51,139 bases of DNA, from positions 1 through 51,139 of the forward strand of contig JACQWK010000182.1 of NCBI GenBank assembly GCA_016209525.1. The letters run 5' to 3'. A program made the position numbers and the translations under genes. Origin of the DNA: Verrucomicrobiota bacterium (GTDB lineage: Bacteria; Verrucomicrobiota; Verrucomicrobiia; Limisphaerales; SIBE01). The notes under the pieces are model-generated. The model ran no database searches. It was not told the DNA's origin and saw only the letters and a program-made list of their open reading frames with translations. Of this stretch, positions 33,208 to 42,313 are shown in pieces (within the stretch, counting starts at the first letter, position 1; each line of letters starts with the position of its first letter).

Positions 33208-34641
33208 CTACGCGAGCAGTTTTTCCACGATTTCCCCTTCCACGTCGGTCAACCGGAAATCGCGTCCCTGGAAGCGATAGGTCAGCTTCGTGTGATCGAA
33301 GCCCAGCAGATGGAGGATCGTCGCGTGCAAGTCGTGGACGTGCACCTTGTCTTTGGTGGCGTTGAATCCGAACTCGTCTGATTCTCCGAGGGTGATGCCC
33401 GGCTTCACGCCGCCGCCGGCCAGCCACATGGTAAAACAATTCGGATGATGATCCCGCCCGTCATTGCCGCCTTGGACCATCGGCGTGCGCCCAAACTCAC
33501 CGCCCCAGATGACGAGCGTGTCGTCGAGCAGGCCGCGTTGCTTCAAATCCTTGAGGAGCGCGGCGGTCGGTCGGTCCGTGTTCTGGCAATTCTTCTTCAA
33601 GTCCGCGACCAAGTTTCCGTGCTGGTCCCAGGCCTCGTGAAAAATCTGCACGAAACGGACGCCTCGTTCGACCAGGCGGCGAGCCAGCAGGCAGGCGTTG
33701 GCGTAAGTGCCCTTGCCGGGCTCGGCCCCGTACCTGTCGAGAACTTCCTTGGACTCTTTCGTGATGTCCATCAACTCCGGGGCCGTGAGCTGCATGCGAT
33801 AGGCTAGTTCAAACGAATTAATCCGTGTCGCGATCTCAGGATCGCCAACCACGTCGAGATGTTTCCGATTCAACCGCTGGATGGACTCAATGGAGTCACG
33901 CTGAATTTGTTGGTCCACGCCTTTCGGATTGGAGAGATAGAGCACCGGATCACCCACACTGCGGAAGAGGACGCCTTGATAAACGGAGGGAAGAAAGCCA
34001 GCCCCCCAATTCGACGAACCGCCGCTGGGGCCTTTGGAACCGGTGCTGAAAACAACGAAGGCCGGAAGATCATGGGACTCGCTTCCCAACCCATAAGTCG
34101 TCCAGGCTCCGATGCTGGGCCGGCCAAATTGCTGCGTCCCCGTGCTCATGAGAATTTGGCCCGGCGCGTGATTGAACGCGTCCGTGTGCATCGACTTCAC
34201 GACGGCGATCTGATCAGCCACTTCGGCGAGGTGAGGGAGCAGTTCCGATAATTCGGCCCCGGATTGTCCGTGCCGGGCGAACTTGAATTTCGGTCCAAGC
34301 AAGGTGGAACTCGGATTAATGAAAGCCGCGCGGTAATCCTTGACCAACTCCGCGGGCGGGAGCTTTCCGTTCCACTTGGCCAGCTCGGGTTTGTAATCGA
34401 ACAATTCCAAGTGGCTCGGCGCGCCGGCCATGAAGAGGAAGATCACGCGCTTGGCCTTGGGCGTGTATTGCGGCTGTTTTGGAGCGAGCGGGCTGAGGGC
34501 CGCCGGGCTGGTCCAACCGTTTTCGCGGAACAGTTGGCCAAGGGCGATCGCGCCCAAGCCAACACCGCATTGCTGGAAGAACCAGCGCCGGGTGACCAGC
34601 TTTGGGTCCAGACCACGGTAGAGATGGGTTTGGCAGTTCAT
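33208..34641 (-). CDS. DUF1501 family protein, Tat-exported
   Basis: 477 residues. The N-terminus [19 protein letters not shown] is a twin-arginine signal. The alkaline-phosphatase/sulfatase-like core shows [73 protein letters not shown] and [21 protein letters not shown], all hallmarks of DUF1501. In PVC bacteria this family pairs with PSD1 proteins, usually encoded directly downstream of them, and the function is unknown. Here the PSD1 gene lies upstream on the same strand but is separated by 824 bases that hold two small genes. Its ATG overlaps the stop codon of the nearer one (ATGA). Confidence 0.96.
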   Translation of the reverse strand: MNCQTHLYRGLDPKLVTRRWFFQQCGVGLGAIALGQLFRENGWTSPAALSPLAPKQPQYTPKAKRVIFLFMAGAPSHLELFDYKPELAKWNGKLPPAELVKDYRAAFINPSSTLLGPKFKFARHGQSGAELSELLPHLAEVADQIAVVKSMHTDAFNHAPGQILMSTGTQQFGRPSIGAWTTYGLGSESHDLPAFVVFSTGSKGPSGGSSNWGAGFLPSVYQGVLFRSVGDPVLYLSNPKGVDQQIQRDSIESIQRLNRKHLDVVGDPEIATRINSFELAYRMQLTAPELMDITKESKEVLDRYGAEPGKGTYANACLLARRLVERGVRFVQIFHEAWDQHGNLVADLKKNCQNTDRPTAALLKDLKQRGLLDDTLVIWGGEFGRTPMVQGGNDGRDHHPNCFTMWLAGGGVKPGITLGESDEFGFNATKDKVHVHDLHATILHLLGFDHTKLTYRFQGRDFRLTDVEGEIVEKLLA

Positions 34642-34868
34642 TGAACCGTGTGGGCAACGTTATCTCGTAGCGTTTGAACGACATCGTCGTGGTTCATCCG
34701 AGCAACCCATTTATAAGGCAGCTTTTCCGAGTCGAGCCATGCCAGCGCTGGCTCCGGAACAATGAACGTCCGGTTCCGGAGCCCAATAATCTTGCCGCGC
34801 TGCATTAGGCCGTAAAGCGCCTTGGCCGATATATTGCGGAAGGGAAAATGGACTTTGGCGAATTTCAT
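34638..34868 (-). CDS. Small protein, translationally coupled to the DUF1501 gene
   Basis: 76 residues from the ATG at 34868 (an earlier ATG at 34886 adds six residues). Its TGA overlaps the DUF1501 ATG, so the two genes are probably coupled. The sequence [29 protein letters not shown] resembles a winged-helix or excisionase-type recognition helix followed by a beta hairpin, then [21 protein letters not shown] recognise no named family. A DNA-binding or regulatory role is a guess from this pattern alone. Confidence 0.6.
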   Translation of the reverse strand: MKFAKVHFPFRNISAKALYGLMQRGKIIGLRNRTFIVPEPALAWLDSEKLPYKWVARMNHDDVVQTLRDNVAHTVQ

Positions 34869-34974
34869 CTGAATGCAAAATATCAATCCGGGCCGAACCG
34901 GTCAATGAAGGCCTCGGCATTGGCTGAATCAGGGGTGCCGTTTCCATTAGTGTTCATTAGTGTCCATGGGTGGT

Positions 34975-35283
34975 TCAGAAGCCTTCAGTCGTCTTTGGCA
35001 GCCGGTACAAGGATGAATCGTCCACGTATGGCGGTTTGCTCCCGCCGATCTTCACGCCGTGCGCGCGCGCCGTTTTGCGCATCCAGGCCAGATAGCGCCG
35101 CCGCTCTTCTTGGGTCAGGTCCAGGTTGACGCGCGCCAGCTCTTCGCCGAAGGCACGCACGTGAAAGTCGCGCTCGATTTCGCGGATACGGGCGAGTTTC
35201 TCTTTCGGCCACGCAGGCCTCAATCTCAAAGGGGCTCTCACGACTGAAGAAATGTAAAGTGTTGACGAACGTCTGGCAACCAT
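34975..35283 (-). CDS. Small basic helical protein of unknown function
   Basis: 102 residues if the ATG at 35283 is used; the GTG at about 35241 (88 residues, starting VRAPLRLRP) is equally plausible because the preceding 14 residues look non-coding. The body is a regular charged helix (KEKLARIREIERDFHVRAF, LTQEERRRYLAWMRKTARAH). It lies between PSD1 and the DUF1501-coupled gene on the same strand. The overlapping frame at 34985-35332 was judged a shadow because its residues are dominated by Ala/Arg and lack the helix pattern. Confidence 0.5.
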   Translation of the reverse strand: MVARRSSTLYISSVVRAPLRLRPAWPKEKLARIREIERDFHVRAFGEELARVNLDLTQEERRRYLAWMRKTARAHGVKIGGSKPPYVDDSSLYRLPKTTEGF

Positions 35284-35465
35284 TGAGCAAATTCCGGCCG
35301 AACGAATGCCATCGTGGACTGGCGCGCCTCATCTATCATTCGTTCAATTCCGTATCCCTCATGACCAATCCGGCTCGTGTTCAGGAATATCACCCCCAAT
35401 CTTAAAGTCAAACGACTCACTCAGGCCCTAGTTCCTCCTGTTGAGCGACCTTGCGGTTCCGAGAT

Positions 35466-38339
35466 TTATTCCTTGGTGATCGTTTCGTCCAGGTTGAGCA
35501 ATACTCGTGAGACCGTCGCGTAAGCCGCCAGTTGCGCGGGCGTCACGCCTCGGGGCAAGTTCGTCGGGACCTCGTTCTTACCCGTTGCGAGTTCGAACGG
35601 ATTAATCCACCCTTCGGCGATGTGCTGCTTTTGCCTTTCCAAAAGTGCCAGCAACTCTTGCCTCTCTTCGTCCGTCGGCGCGCGTCCCAGCGTTCTCCGG
35701 AAGGCGTAAGACATCCGTTCCGCGTCCGTCTTTCCGCCGGCTTCGACCACTAATCGGGCCAGCGCCTGCGCGCATTCCACAAATCCGGTCTCGTTGAGCG
35801 TAGTCAACGCCTGGAGTGGCGTGTTGGAGCGCTGGCGGCGGACGCAGGAAAAGTCGCCGTTCGGCGCGTCGAACGATTGCAGCATCGGATAGGGCACGGA
35901 ACGAAATTTGAAAACGTAGAGGCCGCGGCGATACCGATCAGCACCCGTCTCCTCTTTCCAGACTTTCGGACCGTAGCTGGCGGGCGGTTGAAAGAGGAAT
36001 TCGGGCGCCGGCGGATAGACGCTGCGTCCGCCGATGGCCGGGTTGAGCAGGCCGCTGGCGGACAGCGCAATGTCCCGGACGATTTCGGCCTCGACACGAA
36101 AGCGCGGTCCGCGCGCGAGCATCCGGTTGTAAGGGTCCTTCGATTGAAGCTCCGGGGTGACGCGCGACGACTGCTGATACGCTGCCGACTTAACGATGGA
36201 ACGATGCAATGATTTAATCCGCCAACCAGAGTCCATGAATTCGCACGCCAGCCAATCGAGCAATTCAGGATGCGACGGATCTTCGCAGCGAACGCCGAAA
36301 TCTTCCGGCGTGTTGACGAGGCCGTTCCCGAAATAGGCCTGCCAAACCCGATTCACAAAAACGCGCGCGGTGGTCGGCGATTTGCGATCCACCAGCCACT
36401 GGGCCAGCCCGAGGCGCGAGCGATCGGCCTCCGGCGGCAAAGGATGCAGGAACGCCGGAACGCCGAAAGTCACTTCCTGGCCCGGCTTCAGCCAGTCGCC
36501 CCGCTTGAGCATGTGGGTGGTTCTGGGTTCGTCGCCCGGCCGGCGGCCCTCTCGCGCCGCGAAGGTCAGCGTGGGAGTTCCTTCCGGCCATTCTTTCCAA
36601 AGCGCCTCGATTTTCTCGTTCGTATGTCTGAATTCGGGAACGGTCGTGCGCCAGAAGCTGAAGACGGTCGCGATTTGCGCCGGACTCCTTTGTTCCCGAG
36701 GCATGGCGAAGATTTCCCGAACCGAAGCTGGGACGGGATCCGCGACGGCATTCGTCGCGCTCGTGACGCTGAGGCGGAATCGGCCCAGATTGTGGTTCTG
36801 ATTGTCGTCGGAATTCCAGCCGCCGTGGTTCTGTTGAAATCGGAAGTTTAGTTCCACTCCATGGGCAAACGTGAGAGGTTTTTCGGGAATGAAGACGGCC
36901 TTCCGCGGCTGGTTGCGGCGGCCAGGCCCGGCGTCGATTCCCCAGGCCGTGTCGGCGTTGCCATCGATGGCCAATTCAACCGGGCCGTAGGTGCGCTTCT
37001 TGCCCGAGCGGTCGTCGAACTCGGATTCCAACGGTTTTTCAGGATTGCTGAAATCAGCCGTGGCTTTGAGGAACTTCACTTGGACCTTGTTGGTCGGGTT
37101 ATTCGCATCCACCGCTTCGACTTTGAATTCACTCAGAGCCGCCATTCCCTTGATGGATCGGCCCGGTCCACCGCTTGGCAGATTGGGGTCCGTCAACTGC
37201 TCGAGTCGAAAGGCGCCGATGAACGGCAGATTGTTGGTGCCGCGGAAGTGCGCCGTCCACTTCGTGGGCGCATAGCTGGCCGCGCGGATCGAGCCGTCGT
37301 CGTAATAATAGAAGCGTTCACCGTTGTCTCCCGCGTTGACGCAGCGGACCGCCACCCATTCGGGCTGATCGCCGCGGACCAAATCTTCCCATCGATTCAT
37401 TCGCTCCTGCCAGTCAGGCGTGATATGCCGCAGGTTCTCTTCAAGGGCACGCATCTGGCGCGTGAGTTCGGCCACTTTCATCTGCTGCTGGGAGGTGTAG
37501 GTGACGAGCGACGCTTCATGGTCGTTGTTTAGAAATGCGAACAAGCGGTAGTAATCCTCCTGCTTGATCGGATCGTACTTGTGATCGTGGCATTGCGCGC
37601 ACTGGATCGTGAGGCCGAGGATGCTCTTGCCGATGCAATCCATGCGGTCGAACATCGCCTCCATGCGGAATTGCTCCGGATCCACGCCGCCTTCCTCGTT
37701 GAGCATCGCGTTGCGGAGGAAACCGGTGGCCACGAGATCATCCTGGCTCGAATTGGGCAATAAATCGCCGGCAACTTGCCCGATGACAAAGCGGTCATAG
37801 GGCAGATCGCGATTGAGCGCGTTGATGACCCAGTCGCGGTAGGTCCAGATAGAGCGGGGCTTGTCTTTCTCGAATCCATCGGAGTCTGCATAGCGCGCGG
37901 CGTCGAGCCAATGGCGGCCCCACCGTTCGCCGTAATGAGGCGAATTCAGCAGGCGTTCGACTTGTTTCTCATAGGCGTCCGAGCTTTGGTCGGCGAGGAA
38001 GGCGTCGATCTCCGCGATCGTCGGCGGCAAGCCGATCAGGTCCAGGCTGAGACGGCGGAGCAGAGTGGTCTTGTCCGCCTGTGGCGAAGGTTGAACCGCT
38101 TCTTTTTCCAGTCGGGCCAGCACGAAATGGTCGATGGGTGTATGAATCCAGTCTGGGGTCTTGACTTCCGGCACCTTGGGACGCGTCGGTGCGCAGAACG
38201 CCCAATGCCCTTCATTGCTTTTTCCGACAGGGGAAGCCGCCTTCGAACTGTCATCGGCGGTGGAGCAAAGGATCGGTTGTAGCGCCAGCGCCAGAATTAG
38301 GGCCAGCAATGTTTTGGTCATCAAAATCGGCGCTCTCAT
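35466..38339 (-). CDS. PSD1/PSCyt2 (DUF1549-DUF1553) protein
   Basis: 957 residues; the ATG at 38339 or the one at 38321 (MTKTLLALILALALQPILC) starts a signal peptide. DUF1549 spans about residues 60-270, with LLRRLSLDLIGLPPTIAEID, HYGERWGRHWLDAARYADSDG and a single haem-type motif CAQCHDHKYDP. A lectin-like central region of about 300 residues follows, then DUF1553 (FVNRVWQAYFGNGLVNTPED, RFRVEAEIVRDIALSASGLL, RQRSNTPLQALTTLNE). The N-terminal PSCyt1 haem domain found in longer relatives is absent. The family is a PVC-specific presumed cytochrome or carbohydrate-associated exported protein of unknown function, normally paired with DUF1501, as here. Confidence 0.95.
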   Translation of the reverse strand: MRAPILMTKTLLALILALALQPILCSTADDSSKAASPVGKSNEGHWAFCAPTRPKVPEVKTPDWIHTPIDHFVLARLEKEAVQPSPQADKTTLLRRLSLDLIGLPPTIAEIDAFLADQSSDAYEKQVERLLNSPHYGERWGRHWLDAARYADSDGFEKDKPRSIWTYRDWVINALNRDLPYDRFVIGQVAGDLLPNSSQDDLVATGFLRNAMLNEEGGVDPEQFRMEAMFDRMDCIGKSILGLTIQCAQCHDHKYDPIKQEDYYRLFAFLNNDHEASLVTYTSQQQMKVAELTRQMRALEENLRHITPDWQERMNRWEDLVRGDQPEWVAVRCVNAGDNGERFYYYDDGSIRAASYAPTKWTAHFRGTNNLPFIGAFRLEQLTDPNLPSGGPGRSIKGMAALSEFKVEAVDANNPTNKVQVKFLKATADFSNPEKPLESEFDDRSGKKRTYGPVELAIDGNADTAWGIDAGPGRRNQPRKAVFIPEKPLTFAHGVELNFRFQQNHGGWNSDDNQNHNLGRFRLSVTSATNAVADPVPASVREIFAMPREQRSPAQIATVFSFWRTTVPEFRHTNEKIEALWKEWPEGTPTLTFAAREGRRPGDEPRTTHMLKRGDWLKPGQEVTFGVPAFLHPLPPEADRSRLGLAQWLVDRKSPTTARVFVNRVWQAYFGNGLVNTPEDFGVRCEDPSHPELLDWLACEFMDSGWRIKSLHRSIVKSAAYQQSSRVTPELQSKDPYNRMLARGPRFRVEAEIVRDIALSASGLLNPAIGGRSVYPPAPEFLFQPPASYGPKVWKEETGADRYRRGLYVFKFRSVPYPMLQSFDAPNGDFSCVRRQRSNTPLQALTTLNETGFVECAQALARLVVEAGGKTDAERMSYAFRRTLGRAPTDEERQELLALLERQKQHIAEGWINPFELATGKNEVPTNLPRGVTPAQLAAYATVSRVLLNLDETITKE

Positions 38340-38550
38340 GGTAGTCGGCGTGAGGCAATTTATGCCGCAAAAGCGCTAGGTTCAAAAGCATATTCTGGAG
38401 CCGCGTAAATCATCAGCACTCCCGGTGGATCAAGTTTGGTTAGGAGGCCTAGGACGGACCGTCCCCTTTTCCGCGGGCATGGCACGTATAGATTTCTGGA
38501 GAATCGCTCGGAGGTTGTAGTATGCTCTTGAACAAACGTGACCAAGAACT

Positions 38551-39900
38551 ATGTATCTGGCCCAGATCCAACTCACCAATATCAAAGGATTTCCGGAACT
38601 CGACTTCGATTTTGCGCGGCCGGATGGGGGCTACCCTGGGTGGAATGTCGTCGTCGGCGGAAATTCTTCCGGCAAAACCACCTTGTTGAAGGCTATCGCA
38701 CTCGCTCTTTTCGGTCCCGAGTTTGCGGCAAGCCTTCTGCCGAGCGCCGCAGGTTGGGTTCGCGAGGGCGCGAAAGAGGCTCGCATCGTCGCCGACCTTC
38801 GTTTCGACGAACAGTGCGATCTGTTCACCAAAAGCGGCAACACCCCACACGACATCTTCAAAGCAGGCCTTCGTTTCGTGAAAGAGAAAACTGGGGATCA
38901 TCCCGTGATCCGGGCATATGAAGAGCGCAAGACTCGAGGAATTCCGCGAGTTCCCGCGTCTCGCGGGCCGTGGAATCCCAACGCTGAAGGTTGGTTCGCA
39001 GTTGGATATGGCCCGATGCGACGCTTGACAGGCAGCTCAGCCGAAGCAACGCGCTACGCGGTAGCTGGCGGACATGTCAGCGCCTTCGTCACGTTATTCC
39101 GCGAGGACGCGGCGTTGAGTGAAAGCGAGGAATGGCTGAAGAAACTGCGGTTTCGCCAGCTCTCGGAGAGCCGGCTGGCTGAGAACAGCGGCACCGAAGG
39201 ACTCGTGGATGACGTGAAGCGATTCCTGAACGACGGCCTCTTACCGGCTTCTTTCCAAGTCACTGATGTGACCCCGGAGCACGTCTATGTGGAGGGCAAC
39301 ACCGCCGAAGGAGAGCGTGTCCGATTGCCCATGCGAGATCTGAGCGATGGCTGTCGAAGTGCCTACGCTCTAATTCTCGATATCATTTGCCACTTCGCCA
39401 AGGCATACGACACCGACACACTCTTCACAAGAGACCTCTCGGGACGCTTGGTCATCAATCGCCCCGGCGTTGTACTCCTCGACGAAGTGGAAGCCCACCT
39501 GCATCCGAGCTGGCAACGTCGCATCTGTGACTGGCTCAAGGAGCGGTTTCCCAAAGTCCAGTTTATTGTCACATCGCACAGTCCGCTCATCGTTCAGGCG
39601 GCCGACCGGCATGGGATCTATGTCTTGCCGATACCGGACGAAGATAGGCGGGCCCGGAGGCTTGATGAGCACGAGTACGAGCGTGTCGTGCTCGGCAGGG
39701 CGGAGAAGGTTCTGCTGGGGGAGGCTTTCGGGCTTACGGCTACCTGGAGCCAGCGCGCTCAGCGATTGGTGGACCGCTGGCAGAGCCTGAACGCTCGCAA
39801 GCATGCGAGCTCTGTTCTGACCTCTCACGAGGAAAAGGAATACGGACACCTCAGGAGACAGATGGAAATCATCTTCGAGGATGAAGCTCGGATGCCATGA
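38551..39900 (+). CDS. AAA/ABC-type ATPase, PtuA-like (Septu defence candidate)
   Basis: 449 residues, start ATG 38551. The ATPase has a split ABC head: Walker A GGNSSGKTT (36-44), signature LSDGCRS near 263, Walker B VVLLDEVEAHLHP near 307-319, and the switch histidine in FIVTSHSPLIV near 340. The coiled-coil region between Walker A and the signature is short, as in PtuA/AAA15-type ATPases rather than SMC. There is no TOPRIM domain, which excludes the OLD family. In Septu, PtuA forms a complex with the HNH nuclease PtuB, and ATP or nucleotide depletion on infection is thought to release cleavage. Its TGA overlaps the ATG of an HNH gene, so the two are almost certainly translated together. 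Confidence 0.85.
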   Translation: MYLAQIQLTNIKGFPELDFDFARPDGGYPGWNVVVGGNSSGKTTLLKAIALALFGPEFAASLLPSAAGWVREGAKEARIVADLRFDEQCDLFTKSGNTPHDIFKAGLRFVKEKTGDHPVIRAYEERKTRGIPRVPASRGPWNPNAEGWFAVGYGPMRRLTGSSAEATRYAVAGGHVSAFVTLFREDAALSESEEWLKKLRFRQLSESRLAENSGTEGLVDDVKRFLNDGLLPASFQVTDVTPEHVYVEGNTAEGERVRLPMRDLSDGCRSAYALILDIICHFAKAYDTDTLFTRDLSGRLVINRPGVVLLDEVEAHLHPSWQRRICDWLKERFPKVQFIVTSHSPLIVQAADRHGIYVLPIPDEDRRARRLDEHEYERVVLGRAEKVLLGEAFGLTATWSQRAQRLVDRWQSLNARKHASSVLTSHEEKEYGHLRRQMEIIFEDEARMP

Positions 39901-40610
39901 GACCGTTGCCACAGCGCCCAGTCTTGCCCAATACTACACAGGCCAAGCTCAAGACGGCCACCTCAAGGATTTGCCGCAGCGCGGACCAAAAATCAACAGC
40001 AGCGAAGGTGTTCAGGGCCGCGCGACGGACTGGATGGTTTGCTCCGGTGGTTCGCGCTCTGGGTCGGATGACCGGCGAGGGCCAGCCATGCATGTTTTGC
40101 GACAGCAACGAAGCCAGCGACGTTGATCACTTTCGGCCCAAGGCCATGTTCCCGCAATTGGCGTTGACGTGGGAGAACTTCCTTTGGACCTGCGGTGTCT
40201 GCAATCGAGCGAAAGGTGACAGTTTTCCTCAAGACACCCAGGGGCGACTGATCAACCCCGTGGACGAAAACGCATGGGACTTCTTCTTCCTCGACGAGTT
40301 CGGCAATCTCACTCCGCTCTGGCGTCAGGCAGAGCAGCAGCTTGATCGGCGCGCGGTTTCCACATGCGACCTTCTCAAGCTCAACCGCCAAACGCTTCAG
40401 CAACGGCGACACCGGCGGCTCAGGCAGCTTCACCGGAGCGTTTTGGATGTCCTGGAGCTGCATCGGACGAACAGAATCAAGCTCACTGAATTGCGACAGC
40501 GGGTTGAGGCGTGGCGGACTGAGCCGTTCCAGGCCGACGTAGCCGACTACTTTCTTCGCGGTCCCGGCCATTCGCAGTCACCCTTTGCCGAACTCATCCG
40601 GCTGCTGTAG
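39897..40610 (+). CDS. HNH endonuclease, PtuB-like (TIGR02646-type)
   Basis: 237 residues; the ATG at 39897 overlaps the ATPase stop (ATGA). The HNH core is CMFC (65-68), SDVDHFRPKAMFP (Asp77, His78), TWENFLWTC and CNRAKGDSFP: four zinc-type cysteines (65, 68, 99, 102), the catalytic His and the N-x-x-K tail. This pattern, with HFRPK followed by W-x-N and C-x-x-CN-x-x-K, is that of the PtuB/retron-Ec78-associated HNH group. The helical C-terminus (LKLNRQTLQQRRHRRLRQLH) follows the family. No reverse transcriptase or msr/msd-like DNA is near, so this looks like stand-alone Septu. The first 55 residues are basic and unassigned. Confidence 0.87.
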   Translation: MRPLPQRPVLPNTTQAKLKTATSRICRSADQKSTAAKVFRAARRTGWFAPVVRALGRMTGEGQPCMFCDSNEASDVDHFRPKAMFPQLALTWENFLWTCGVCNRAKGDSFPQDTQGRLINPVDENAWDFFFLDEFGNLTPLWRQAEQQLDRRAVSTCDLLKLNRQTLQQRRHRRLRQLHRSVLDVLELHRTNRIKLTELRQRVEAWRTEPFQADVADYFLRGPGHSQSPFAELIRLL

Positions 40611-40744
40611 TCAACCTCCACACAACGAGCACTTCGAGATTGATGTGGCGAGTTCCAAACCAACCATGAAGAGCAAAATTGGTTTTGACGGCGCGCGGAA
40701 TGAGCGACAAATAATCGTCCGGTAACGGCAAGCATCCGCACTAT

Positions 40745-42013
40745 ATGAAATACTCTCTTGGCATTTCGATGACTGGTTTGCTCGTGTTGTCCACCGCCTG
40801 GTCTGTAGTTGCTCGCGACTGGCCGCAATGGCGCGGACCGCAGCGCAACGGCGTTTCCCAAGAAACCGCGCTGCTCCAGGAATGGCCGAAGAATGGACCA
40901 GCGTTGATTTGGAAGGTGACCGACGCCGGTTCCGGCTACTCTACGCCGGCGGCGGTCGGCGACCGGCTCTATCTGCTGGGCAATGCAGGGTTGGAGAATG
41001 AGTTTGTCCAGGCGATGGGCGTCAACGATGGGAAACGCATTTGGCAGACACGCCTCGGACCGGTGGGAAATCCGAAGATGAATCCAAATTTTCCGGCGGC
41101 GCGCTCCACGCCCACTGTGGAAGGTGAATTTCTCTACGCGCTCAGCTCGGACGGGGATCTAGCTTGCTTGGAAGTGAGCACGGGAAGAATTCATTGGAAA
41201 AGGAATCTCCGCGCCGATTTTGGCGGCAAGCCGGGCGAATGGGCTTACTCGGAATCGCCGTTGATTGACGGCGATTCGCTCGTTTGCACGCCGGGCGGCA
41301 CCGAGGCGACGTTGGTCTCTCTGAACAAGAAGACCGGTGAAGTGCTCTGGAAATGCGCGCTGCCGGAAGGCGATGAAGCCGCCTACGCTTCGGCCATTGT
41401 GACCGAAACGGGCGGCATCCAGCAATACGTTCAGCTTCTGCAAAAGGGTATGATCGGATTGGAGGCAAGAACGGGCAGGTTTCTTTGGCGCTATGGCAAA
41501 CCGGTGAGCCGTTACAACGCAAACATCCCGACGCCCCTGGCCAGCGACGGCTACATCTACTGCGCCTCTGCGGGCACCGGCGGCGGCGTCGTCCGATTGA
41601 AAGCCGCGGGCGGGAGCGTCGAACCGGAGCAGGTTTATTTCGAGCCGAAGTTGCCCACGGCCATCGGCGGTGTCGTCAAAAGAGGCGACTACCTCTACGG
41701 CACGACCGCGTCGGCGCTCGTTTGCATCGAATTCGCAACCGGCCAGGTGAAGTGGGAGGATCGAGCCTTGGGCGCGGCTTCGCTCTGTTATGCCGATGGG
41801 CGTCTCTATTTGCACGGGGAGAACGGAGAAGTGGCCTTGGTTGAGCCCACGCCGGAATCCTATCGTGAGAAGGGAAGGTTCACTCCACCGGACCAACCAA
41901 AACACTCCAATCCGATGGAGAAGTCGTGGGCTTATCCGGTGGTGGCCAACGGACGACTATACATTCGAGACCACGGCACGCTCTGGTCCTACGATGTGCG
42001 AGCGGGCCGGTAG
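40745..42013 (+). CDS. Exported PQQ-type beta-propeller protein
   Basis: 422 residues. The signal peptide is MKYSLGISMTGLLVLSTAWSVVA-like (cut after ARD or nearby), and DWPQWRGPQRNGVS is the common opening of this planctomycete/verrucomicrobial group. The propeller blades repeat the pattern AxxxxTGxxxWxxxL (VNDGKRIWQTRLG, EVSTGRIHWKRNL, NKKTGEVLWKCAL, EFATGQVKWEDRAL). Such PQQ-like repeats bind neither PQQ nor metal necessarily; BamB-like scaffold roles are also possible. No dehydrogenase active site is visible. It is separated by 134 bases from the Septu-like pair and is probably unrelated to it. Confidence 0.9.
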   Translation: MKYSLGISMTGLLVLSTAWSVVARDWPQWRGPQRNGVSQETALLQEWPKNGPALIWKVTDAGSGYSTPAAVGDRLYLLGNAGLENEFVQAMGVNDGKRIWQTRLGPVGNPKMNPNFPAARSTPTVEGEFLYALSSDGDLACLEVSTGRIHWKRNLRADFGGKPGEWAYSESPLIDGDSLVCTPGGTEATLVSLNKKTGEVLWKCALPEGDEAAYASAIVTETGGIQQYVQLLQKGMIGLEARTGRFLWRYGKPVSRYNANIPTPLASDGYIYCASAGTGGGVVRLKAAGGSVEPEQVYFEPKLPTAIGGVVKRGDYLYGTTASALVCIEFATGQVKWEDRALGAASLCYADGRLYLHGENGEVALVEPTPESYREKGRFTPPDQPKHSNPMEKSWAYPVVANGRLYIRDHGTLWSYDVRAGR

Positions 42014-42313
42014 CCAGTCGAGGCGGTTTATGGGCGCAGCCTTCGGGCTGCTTCCGATCCCGCTCTGGACGCAAACGTTGAAGCGGTTCGATGGCCGCGC
42101 TCCGGTGGTGAAGTCCATGAAGCGCCTCCCAACCAAGATTTGAACGCATTGAGACCATGTATCGTAGCCGCCGACGTGAGGAGGCGGATTTTGGTCTTTA
42201 ACGACAGTGTCCGCCTCGTGGCCTTGGCGGCGACGAGTCCACGGCTCACGGCTAGAGATTTGGCCTCTGTCTCATTGGGCTGAACAACCACCACTGGGAG
42301 AGATGGGATATCG
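42014..42313. other. Spacer between the propeller and acyltransferase genes
   Basis: 300 bases without a supportable gene; the only structure is the inverted repeat at 42162-42237. Confidence 0.5.
42162..42237. repeat. Palindromic element, CGTAGCCGCCGACGTGAG type
   Basis: CGTAGCCGCCGACGTGAGGAGGCGGA pairs imperfectly with the segment from TCCGCCTC at about 42212 to GGCGGCGACG near 42235. It is related to the in-frame element of the double ASPIC gene (10085-10147) by its CGTAGC...CGTGAG start. Ends are approximate. Confidence 0.6.

Noticed and set aside
34985-35332. 115-residue minus-strand frame overlapping the small gene at 34975
   Set aside because: Low-complexity Ala/Arg-rich composition; the other frame has a regular charged-helix pattern.
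38551-40610. Retron (Ec78-type) assignment for the ATPase-HNH pair
   Set aside because: No reverse transcriptase gene or msr/msd-like inverted repeat is found within several kilobases.
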